Source of the DNA: Pseudomonadota bacterium
GTDB lineage: Bacteria; Pseudomonadota; Gammaproteobacteria; Nitrosococcales; Methylophagaceae
Direction: 5' to 3'
NCBI GenBank assembly: GCA_030576275.1
Contig: JALIBN010000034.1
Coordinates: 1 to 50,528 of the forward strand
DNA: 50,528 nt
Shown here: piece after piece, positions 37,313 to 43,910 of the stretch
Position numbering within the stretch: position 1 is the stretch's first letter
Layout: the number at the start of each line of letters is the position of its first letter
Made by a program: the position numbers and the translations under genes
Notes under the pieces: generated by a model
Told to the model about the DNA's origin: nothing
What the model saw: only the letters and a program-made list of their open reading frames with translations
Database searches by the model: none

Positions 37313-38331
37313 ATGAAGATCTCAATGGCATTTCGTTGAATGTTGAGGGGCAGTCCCGAGAAACCTTGTTTCATCATGTTCACGAGTAGTTGAGCTGGAT
37401 TGAGGTTTAGTGACTCACCTAGACCAACGTAGGCAGTAGTGAGCCGTGGATTGATATCAAGGATATAAGTTTCGTTATCTGTGACGATGAGATCGATACC
37501 GATAAACCCCCATAAACCGGGAATGGCATGATGAGTCTTCTCGGCTATTTCGGTTGCCTGTAGCAGGCTAAATTGAGTTTCAGCAATACCATTGACACAA
37601 CAGCCATGGAAACTAAGCTTGCCATCTTCAAGTTTAATATATTGCTGATTAATCGCCAGTACTCGGATCGTATCATCATCGACTAATAACGAGAGACTCA
37701 TTGCATGGCCTTCGATGTATGGTTGAATAATAGTCTGCTCAAGTTCAATGGAACTTGTTATTAACCACGCTGTAAGCATGGTTTGAGTACTAAAAAACAG
37801 TGTATCAATACAGCCTGCGCCATCACGCGGTTTAATAATAAAACCTGATGGCGAGTTAAACGGATTTAGCGACCATTCATCGGCTGTAATGGTGTGTGGT
37901 GTGAGTATATTATTGGATCTTAATTGCTCATGGCAGATGACTTTATCTGTGCAAATGTGCGTTGCCATAGGCTGGCAACCTAGTAACTGCTTGTGCTGAT
38001 TTAATACCGTTTGTTGAAGATTTCGTAATAGTCCATCCGTTTCAGGTGCGATAATTAATACGGCATCAGCTTCCTTAACCGAGCTGGCATAATGTTGCTG
38101 AAATGTACTGTAGTCATCGATAATTAAGCACTGGTGATGAGCACTATCGATAATATCAAACAGTGGCTCAAGACGAAAATCACGTAAAATGATAAGCTGG
38201 ATATCGGTTAATAGCGTCATATCATGGACAATAGCGCTGAGCATTTCATTGCCCTCATGGGCAAGACTTGCTGGCAATGACTCATTAATGAGTGCACCGC
38301 TTGTGATATGTTCGTAAACAAATACTTTCAT
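37309..38331 (-). CDS. ATP-grasp ligase, MfnD-like, predicted tyramine/tyrosine-glutamate ligase
   Basis: About 340 residues from the ATG at 38331 (MKVFVYEHITSG), which matches how the family begins; the frame is open 14 codons further upstream. ATP-grasp features are FIIKPRDGAGCIDTLFF (ATP-binding strand-loop) and the magnesium-binding YILDINPRLTTAYVGLGES. Archaeal MfnD joins glutamate to tyramine through the gamma-carboxylate for methanofuran; in the bacterial cofactor the acceptor may be tyrosine. It is the first gene of a five-gene minus-strand operon and is divergent from a HisA-like gene only 22 bases away. Confidence 0.8.
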   Translation of the reverse strand: MKVFVYEHITSGALINESLPASLAHEGNEMLSAIVHDMTLLTDIQLIILRDFRLEPLFDIIDSAHHQCLIIDDYSTFQQHYASSVKEADAVLIIAPETDGLLRNLQQTVLNQHKQLLGCQPMATHICTDKVICHEQLRSNNILTPHTITADEWSLNPFNSPSGFIIKPRDGAGCIDTLFFSTQTMLTAWLITSSIELEQTIIQPYIEGHAMSLSLLVDDDTIRVLAINQQYIKLEDGKLSFHGCCVNGIAETQFSLLQATEIAEKTHHAIPGLWGFIGIDLIVTDNETYILDINPRLTTAYVGLGESLNLNPAQLLVNMMKQGFSGLPLNIQRNAIEIFI

Positions 38332-38353
38332 TAAATGAAATCTGAGGAATAAG

Positions 38354-39046
38354 GTGGAAATTATACCTGTCATCGATGTATTGGGGGGAAAGGTTGTACA
38401 TGCTCGCGGCGGTGTTCGATCTCAATATCCCTTATTACAATCTGTTTTAACCTCACATTGTGAGCCATTAAAGGTGATTAATGACGTGTTGGGTTGGCAA
38501 CCATTTTCGACTATTTATGTTGCCGATCTTGATGCGATTTTACAACAACAGCATAATATTGAGTTGTATAAAAGCTTAGCTAAGGATTTTCCTCGAGTTA
38601 CTTTCTTGTTGGATGCGGGTATTGATTCAAAAGAAAGCTGGCAACATTTTCTGGACTATCCCAATATTAAACCTGTTATTGGTAGTGAGACTTTAGTAGA
38701 TATTGGTTGGCTGGCAGATTCAGGTATACAACAAAAAAGTATTTTGTCGTTAGATTTTCAGCATGGTCAGTTTTTAGGCGATCAACAACTTTTACAGCAA
38801 CCAGAAGTATGGGCTGAAAATATAATTGCAATGAATATAGATCATATTGGCTCGCACTCTGGACCCGACTTTGAATTATTAGCTAGCTTGCAACGGCAAG
38901 CAATCAATAGCCAAATTATTGCTGCTGGTGGCGTTAGATCTGAACAGGATTTGATTGATTTAGAACTGCAGGGAGTAGGGCGTGTGTTGATTGCTAGTGC
39001 ATTGCATGATGGCAGGATCACCAAACGTAGTGTGGATAAAGTTTAA
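38354..39046 (+). CDS. HisA/HisF-related TIM-barrel protein of the H4MPT/methylofuran gene set
   Basis: A 230-residue TIM barrel of the HisA-like group seen in methanogens and H4MPT-using methylotrophs. It starts at GTG with GAGGA seven bases upstream and reads IIPVIDVLGGKVVHARGG, the phosphate-binding start of the barrel. ILSLDFQHG and IIAAGGVRSEQDLIDLELQGVGRVLIASALHDG are the C-terminal phosphate loops. It is too divergent, and wrongly placed, for histidine synthesis. The reaction is unknown; a step in furan or pterin cofactor assembly is likely from context. It converges on fae. Confidence 0.8.
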   Translation: MEIIPVIDVLGGKVVHARGGVRSQYPLLQSVLTSHCEPLKVINDVLGWQPFSTIYVADLDAILQQQHNIELYKSLAKDFPRVTFLLDAGIDSKESWQHFLDYPNIKPVIGSETLVDIGWLADSGIQQKSILSLDFQHGQFLGDQQLLQQPEVWAENIIAMNIDHIGSHSGPDFELLASLQRQAINSQIIAAGGVRSEQDLIDLELQGVGRVLIASALHDGRITKRSVDKV

Positions 39047-39069
39047 ACTTACAAGGCTTTAAAACAAAA

Positions 39070-39099
39070 ACGCCGTTCCCTCTTGCGAGTGAACGGCGT
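39070..39099 (-). terminator. Terminator of fae
   Basis: ACGCCGTTC pairs with GAACGGCGT across a 12-base loop. Read on the minus strand it is followed by TTTTTGTTTT, so it ends the fae transcript. On the plus strand, after the HisA-like gene, the tail is weaker. Confidence 0.88.
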
Positions 39100-39122
39100 A
39101 TCGATTTAACGTGTTCTAAAAC

Positions 39123-39641
39123 TTAGCTTGCAGCAAAAGGGTGTGAGCTAGTTTTATATTGTGCTAAAACGTCTGCTGCTTTTGGTTCACGAGCAACGGC
39201 ACGTTTGATTGATTCTTTAGTTGCGCGGTAGTTCCAATCTTGAATTTTTTGATCGTTATCTGCAGTTGGAGAAATGAAAACACCAACACAGATGAAACAA
39301 TCATCAGCTTCAGCCATAGGAATTGTGCCGTCTTCAACACATTCAGCAACAGCCATCGCAACACCGCGTTGAGCTGGGCCGAACATTTGTACCGCTTGTT
39401 TCATGTTTTTGATAGTTACTTTGTTGAACATAACTGTCGCAGGTTTAACCATAAGGTTAGGTGCAACTACAGCTAGTAAGCCGTTAACACCTGCTTTTTG
39501 GTCTGTCATTGTGCGGCAGAAAGCGTCTTCTGCTGCTGAACCACGAGGGCCCATAAGTAAGTCAATGTGTGCTACGTTGTCTAGGTCGCCATCTTCAATT
39601 ACTAAAGATTCACCTACTAATACGCGATCGATAACTGGCAT
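39123..39641 (-). CDS. fae: Formaldehyde-activating enzyme Fae
   Basis: A 172-residue Fae from the ATG at 39641, chosen because AGGAATAAATAAC lies just upstream and [14 protein letters not shown] aligns with known Fae starts. The frame is open 14 codons further (ATG at 39683, no ribosome binding site). Fae condenses formaldehyde with H4MPT to methylene-H4MPT in the cytoplasm. The catalytic histidine is H25 in [34 protein letters not shown] and GVAMAV are highly conserved. It ends SSHPFAAS, as in other Fae proteins. Presence of Fae is strong evidence for methylotrophy or formaldehyde detoxification. Confidence 0.97.
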   Translation of the reverse strand: MPVIDRVLVGESLVIEDGDLDNVAHIDLLMGPRGSAAEDAFCRTMTDQKAGVNGLLAVVAPNLMVKPATVMFNKVTIKNMKQAVQMFGPAQRGVAMAVAECVEDGTIPMAEADDCFICVGVFISPTADNDQKIQDWNYRATKESIKRAVAREPKAADVLAQYKTSSHPFAAS

Positions 39642-39711
39642 GTTATTTATTCCTGTTCCAAAAAATTTGTTAAAAAGGCCCATTTTACACTCGCCTTATT
39701 ACTACGGAGAG

Positions 39712-39740
39712 CTTATACGTATTAAAGGAACGTATGACCT
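39712..39740 (-). promoter_or_regulatory. Weak candidate promoter for fae
   Basis: On the minus strand TATAAG (39712-39717) lies about 70 bases before the fae start. With a 17-base spacer the -35 would be AGGTCA (39735-39740), a poor match. A promoter is expected because fae is usually highly expressed. Confidence 0.3.
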
Positions 39741-39746
39741 GCTCAG

Positions 39747-39774
39747 GCCTTGATGCGAAATATCGCATCAAGGC
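39747..39774. repeat. 12-bp inverted repeat at the end of the CitG-like gene, upstream of fae
   Basis: GCCTTGATGCGA pairs perfectly with TCGCATCAAGGC around the loop AATA. The stem covers the stop codon of the CitG-like gene and lies 106 bases before the fae start. It has no T run, so it is not a standard terminator; it may stabilise the upstream mRNA end, act as a processing site, or bind a regulator. Confidence 0.8.
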
Positions 39775-40643
39775 GCTGAAATGCTGTTAGAAGAAAGAGC
39801 TTGTTGGAACGCATAGATTAACAGCGTCGCTGCGGTTAAATCTGCGGTGGTTCCCGGATTGATTGCTTTCTTCTTTAATTCGTTATCCCAAGTAATTATT
39901 TCTGCCTCAAAAGAGCTTAACATATTGTTTTCATTTACTTTCGTTAGTATCTTTGTTGCTGCTTTAGTTATTTCTAGGGCGTGTTTGCTTGATTGTTTTC
40001 GGCGAATCAAGGTGTCAGGAACACTTGCTAAGAACTTAAGATACGCGAAAGCGGTGGCCCATTCAACACTTTCCCCAGATTTTATCGAAGATGTCAATAT
40101 TGGCAGTCCGAAATTTAAGATATCCTTGTAATTATTAACGTATTGCTTAGCTATAGCGTCGCGTTCTTCAGCAATTTTCATTGCTTGCAATAAAGTTACG
40201 CTAGGAATCGCGTCAATATCTTGTTGTTCACTGCTACCAAGTCCCCCCGCATCCGCTAAACGAATGGCTTGGTAGCATGCTTTGGCATCATCAATCGTGA
40301 GGCTGAGTAATACTTTCTCTAGCTCATCAGGGAGTTGTTTAAAATGCGAACATTGGTGAATTGCACGGCATAATGGTGCAAACAACAATACGATGCCTAG
40401 GTTAGTATTGCAATTCACTACCGTGCGTGTGGCCTGGATGCCTTGTAAGATAAGTTCGCCGACAGACAATGCTTTTTGCGACATAATCGGAGCAATGGCA
40501 TGAGCGCTTTTGATGAAATCTTGCACCTCCATTCTATGGCCATCACTGAAGCAGTTTACATTGCCCGGTTTGGGGGCTGCGACTTCGTTTTTACACGCCC
40601 AGATAACGCAGCTTTCGATTGTGTTGCTAGATAATATGTTCAT
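39768..40643 (-). CDS. CitG/MdcB-like protein of the H4MPT cluster (Orf7 type)
   Basis: A 291-residue protein of the triphosphoribosyl-dephospho-CoA synthase (CitG) family. EVAAPKPGNVNCFSDGHRM near residue 20 and DAGGLGSSEQQDI near residue 130 are its motifs. True CitG makes the prosthetic group of citrate lyase, but no citrate or malonate lyase gene is present. In methylotrophs a relative lies next to fae and is needed for H4MPT-linked formaldehyde oxidation, probably in cofactor synthesis by a phosphoribosyl-type transfer. The exact reaction is unknown. It overlaps the upstream ATP-grasp gene by four bases. Confidence 0.82.
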   Translation of the reverse strand: MNILSSNTIESCVIWACKNEVAAPKPGNVNCFSDGHRMEVQDFIKSAHAIAPIMSQKALSVGELILQGIQATRTVVNCNTNLGIVLLFAPLCRAIHQCSHFKQLPDELEKVLLSLTIDDAKACYQAIRLADAGGLGSSEQQDIDAIPSVTLLQAMKIAEERDAIAKQYVNNYKDILNFGLPILTSSIKSGESVEWATAFAYLKFLASVPDTLIRRKQSSKHALEITKAATKILTKVNENNMLSSFEAEIITWDNELKKKAINPGTTADLTAATLLIYAFQQALSSNSISAP

Positions 40644-41557
40644 GTGACATGGCTAACGGGAGTTATTGAGCTTATTCGTTGTAAAATTGCGCGTGCAAGA
40701 TGTCCTGCGACATCAATGCCCGTTGCTTGATACAAGCCTTTCCATGCTGGCACGCTGTTTACTTCTAAGACGGTATAAGCGCCACTGATTGTTCTGATAA
40801 TATCAACACCGGCATAATCTGCGTGAACAGCCTTGGTTGCTGCAATGGCTAGTTGTTCCATTTCTGGGGTGACCGTTGTCGCTAAACAGCTCGCACCTTG
40901 GGCAAAATTTGTGATCCAATGGTCTGACTGTCTAGACATCGCTGCACAGACTTGTCCATCAACTACCATCAAGCGCCAATCTTGCCATTTTTCTGGTGTA
41001 AACGGTTCAATATATTCTTGCAAATAAAAAGCATCACCCACTACTTTTAGCTTATCAAACTCAGCTAAAGTGGTGATTTTTTCTATACCCTTGCCTTGGC
41101 AGCCAAATAAGGGTTTTACTACTATCGTATTGTGTTTTGCGAACTGTTGACTTGCTATCTTTCGTGCTAACACGCGATTTTCGCAGGCCCATGTTTTAGG
41201 TGTGTTTAATCTTGCCAGATGAAGTCTTAATGAGGTACGTGCTTTATCAACTGTATGTTCGATAGCAATGGCAGGATTGAATACTGGCACATGGAGCTCG
41301 GCTAAAGTATGTAATACATCCATTCTTAAGGTAATTTGTTCAAGACTACCAGGGGCAATACCCCGTACCATTGCCGCAGCGGGTAAATGCTCTTCAAAGC
41401 CAGGAATTTTAAGGCCCGCAGGATGATCGAGATCGATCACGCAATCCGCAAGATCAGTGAGTACCGCTGATATGCCTATACTCTGCAGGGCTTCGACTAA
41501 CTGGTCGCTGTGCCAGCCATGGGTGTCGTTAAAAATGACGATTTTAGGTGATGACAT
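40640..41557 (-). CDS. RimK-like ATP-grasp ligase of the H4MPT cluster (Orf5 type)
   Basis: A 305-residue ATP-grasp protein. TIVVKPLFGCQGKGIEKI is the ATP-binding loop, YLQEYIEP the hinge, and YTVLEVNSVPAWKGL the magnesium-binding end. It resembles RimK and the archaeal H4MPT:glutamate ligase MptN, so addition of glutamate to H4MPT or to the furan cofactor is a reasonable guess. Relatives lie between mch and fae in other methylotrophs. Its start is 58 bases after the mch terminator, and it overlaps the CitG-like gene by four bases. Confidence 0.82.
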   Translation of the reverse strand: MSSPKIVIFNDTHGWHSDQLVEALQSIGISAVLTDLADCVIDLDHPAGLKIPGFEEHLPAAAMVRGIAPGSLEQITLRMDVLHTLAELHVPVFNPAIAIEHTVDKARTSLRLHLARLNTPKTWACENRVLARKIASQQFAKHNTIVVKPLFGCQGKGIEKITTLAEFDKLKVVGDAFYLQEYIEPFTPEKWQDWRLMVVDGQVCAAMSRQSDHWITNFAQGASCLATTVTPEMEQLAIAATKAVHADYAGVDIIRTISGAYTVLEVNSVPAWKGLYQATGIDVAGHLARAILQRISSITPVSHVT

Positions 41558-41577
41558 GTGCTACTGACTTTCTAAAA

Positions 41578-41606
41578 AAACGAAGTGACATCTTGCCACT
41601 TCGTTT
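41578..41606 (-). terminator. Terminator of mch
   Basis: Read on the minus strand: AAACGAAGTG, a 9-base loop, CACTTCGTTT, then a run of T. It lies nine bases after the mch stop and separates mch from the ATP-grasp gene. Confidence 0.9.
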
Positions 41607-41615
41607 TAAATTTAC

Positions 41616-42599
41616 TTATAGACCGAATGATGTAGTTAATAATTCTGAATTTAACTCGCCAGCGGTGAAACTCTTACCTGTTTTTGCATTAGTAATAATA
41701 ACTTTTGCTGGGCTGAATAACATAGGATCAATCTTGAAAAAGTCATATTCATATGCTTTAAAGATTTCACCAAATGGACGTCCATAGTCTGAAGAGGTGT
41801 TACTTGGCATCTTTTCAGCTAAATCACGGGCTTCATCATCGGTGGCATTTACGAATAAATGCACCATGCCGCCATAAAGAATAGCATCGTTAGTACGGCC
41901 CATACCCGTTATGAAGTCACCACCTGGAGGTGCAACAGGAGTTACACCGAAGCCATCAATGATTTTATCCATAGGAAAATGTAAGGTATGTGCTTTATGC
42001 ATCGCGACTTCAAGTACACGAATGGCAATTTGCATAACACCAGCAAGGCTTGATGTCGGCGTTAGGATAAACGTTAAATCTTCGGGCTTGATGCCACAGT
42101 CCTTAGCTACTTTCTCAGCAACTTCAATAGGCGGGAATGAGTCGACTTCTAAGACGATGCATGTTGATGTTGCTTCATCTTTATAGCCAAATTCTTTTAA
42201 TACTTCTTCTTTACCCGCTAAAGCGCGACCAGGACCTGAACCTAATGCGAAGAATTTACCTGCTTCACTTTTATGCGACAAGCTCCAGCCGGCATATTGG
42301 CTACCTAGACAACTTAAAACAGGCGTTTTAGCATGAACATTAACTGACCACGGCCAAGTAGCAAAACCGCTATTAGTACCTAAAGTAACAGTACCCAAGC
42401 CACCCATGCAAATTTCACCAATCAAGCGGCCGGCTTCTAAGCCACCAACACAATTAATGCCTGCATCAACAATGCGTGTGCCATTGCTTAGGGTGCTGAT
42501 TTCAAGTTGTAATGCTTGCGCATCGGCAACTAAACGTTCAACTAACGGTTGGCAGGCAGCGTTAACGCTACTCCAATTGGCAGAAATGTTTCCGCTCAT
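41616..42599 (-). CDS. mch: Methenyl-H4MPT cyclohydrolase
   Basis: A 327-residue Mch, the normal length, that interconverts methenyl-H4MPT and N5-formyl-H4MPT in formaldehyde oxidation. Conserved blocks include GTRIVDAGINCVGGLEAGR, TWPWSVNVHAKTPVLSCLGSQYAGW, FALGSGPGRALAGKE and DGFGVTPVAPPGGDFITGMGRTND. TAGGACC lies before the ATG. It has its own promoter and terminator and so is transcribed alone, although it precedes the ATP-grasp, CitG-like and fae genes. The next enzyme, the formyltransferase/hydrolase complex, is not in this window. Confidence 0.97.
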   Translation of the reverse strand: MSGNISANWSSVNAACQPLVERLVADAQALQLEISTLSNGTRIVDAGINCVGGLEAGRLIGEICMGGLGTVTLGTNSGFATWPWSVNVHAKTPVLSCLGSQYAGWSLSHKSEAGKFFALGSGPGRALAGKEEVLKEFGYKDEATSTCIVLEVDSFPPIEVAEKVAKDCGIKPEDLTFILTPTSSLAGVMQIAIRVLEVAMHKAHTLHFPMDKIIDGFGVTPVAPPGGDFITGMGRTNDAILYGGMVHLFVNATDDEARDLAEKMPSNTSSDYGRPFGEIFKAYEYDFFKIDPMLFSPAKVIITNAKTGKSFTAGELNSELLTTSFGL

Positions 42600-42634
42600 G
42601 GTTAAGGTCCTAAATTAGAGAATAATGATGCTGG

Positions 42635-42663
42635 ATTATACGTGATGTATGCAGGGCTGTAAT
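42635..42663 (-). promoter_or_regulatory. Sigma-70 promoter of mch
   Basis: Read on the minus strand: ATTACA, a 17-base spacer, then a perfect TATAAT, about 36 bases before the mch start, giving a leader of roughly 28-30 bases. Confidence 0.6.
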
Positions 42664-42677
42664 GTGTGCCGATATTT

Positions 42678-43901
42678 TCAGCTGGCTTTCGCTTCGATCA
42701 TGATCTGTTTTATCAGATTAATCCGTTGTTTACGTATGGCTTCACCAATTTCAGGCCCTTGCTTCCCCGCTTCAATAAATGCCTTCGCAGTAACCGTCTG
42801 ACAGACGGAAAGGCACTGTTTAAATACATTGATCGCGGGTAGGGGTAGGTCTTCATAACCTGGTCGGCCGCGAAAATCTGCCTCACCGGCGAGTAAATAT
42901 TGTTCAAATCGATCGGGTCTGCGAAAGGCATCTAAGTCTTCAATTACTTGTAAGATAGTCGCAGGACGGAGTTCGAACAATAAATGAACATGCGTGTGAT
43001 ATTCGGCCACTTTTAATGCTAGTGTTTTAATATCTTTAGGGACTCGAATGCGTTGGCATAATGTCTGAGTAAGTTTGATGCTACGGGCTTCGTGGCCATT
43101 ATGCTGGGGTAAAATATCGGCAGGCGTAGTGCCTTTGCCCAGATCATGGCACAAGGCGGCAAATCGTACGGCAATATCATCGGTGAGTTTTGCCGCTTGA
43201 TCAATGACCATCATGACATGCACACCGGTATCTACTTCAGGATGCCATTTCGGTACTTGTGGCACGCCAAAAAGGCGATCAACTTCAGGGAATAGGCTCT
43301 TCAACGCATCTGCCTCACGTAACGCCATAAAGAATAACGATGGCTGTGTTGTTGCGAGTGCTTTTTCAAGTTCTTGCCAAACTCGTTCGGCTACTAAGTA
43401 ATCGAGTTCTTTTGCGGCAACCATATTTTTAATTAATATTAAGGTCTCATCGGCAATGGTGAAGCCAAAACGCGCAGCAAAACGGGCAATGCGTAATACT
43501 CGAACGGGATCCTCGACAAAAGCAGGCGAAACATGACGTAAGATTTTATTTTGAAGATCGCGTTGACCATCATAAGGATCAATCAATGAGCCGTCTTCAG
43601 CTTGTGCTATGGCATTGATCGTGAGGTCTCGTCGAGCAAGATCTTCTTCTAAAGTCACGTTCGGTGAGGCATGCACGACAAAGCCTTTATAGCCAGGCGC
43701 CGTTTTACGCTCAGTTCTAGCAAGCGCATATTCTTCGTGTGTCTTAGGATGCAGAAAGACAGGGAAGTCCTTACCTACAGGCTGAAATCCCTCGGCAATC
43801 ATTGCTTCTGGGCTACTACCGACAACAACCCAGTCGCGATCTTTAATTGTTAAGCCTAGCAGCTTGTCGCGGACACTGCCGCCAACGAGATATGTTTTCA
43901 T
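42678..43901 (-). CDS. cca: CCA-adding tRNA nucleotidyltransferase
   Basis: A 407-residue enzyme that builds or repairs the 3'-CCA end of tRNAs. The N-terminal nucleotidyltransferase domain has YLVGGSVRDKLLG and the catalytic acidic pair in KDRDWVVVG; EEYALARTE and LARRDLTINAIA follow. A C-terminal HD domain (FAALCHDLGKGTTP) makes it the gammaproteobacterial bifunctional type with phosphohydrolase activity. Its start is nine bases after the slt stop, so slt and cca are probably cotranscribed. Confidence 0.96.
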   Translation of the reverse strand: MKTYLVGGSVRDKLLGLTIKDRDWVVVGSSPEAMIAEGFQPVGKDFPVFLHPKTHEEYALARTERKTAPGYKGFVVHASPNVTLEEDLARRDLTINAIAQAEDGSLIDPYDGQRDLQNKILRHVSPAFVEDPVRVLRIARFAARFGFTIADETLILIKNMVAAKELDYLVAERVWQELEKALATTQPSLFFMALREADALKSLFPEVDRLFGVPQVPKWHPEVDTGVHVMMVIDQAAKLTDDIAVRFAALCHDLGKGTTPADILPQHNGHEARSIKLTQTLCQRIRVPKDIKTLALKVAEYHTHVHLLFELRPATILQVIEDLDAFRRPDRFEQYLLAGEADFRGRPGYEDLPLPAINVFKQCLSVCQTVTAKAFIEAGKQGPEIGEAIRKQRINLIKQIMIEAKAS

Positions 43902-43910
43902 GATGACAGT

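Noticed and set aside
39642-39683. Fourteen-residue N-terminal extension of Fae
   Set aside because: No ribosome binding site before the upstream ATG, and known Fae proteins begin where the ATG at 39641 lies.
33117-42599. Whole C1 region as a recently acquired genomic island
   Set aside because: No integrase, tRNA boundary, transposase or shift in base composition is visible; genes look native in codon use.
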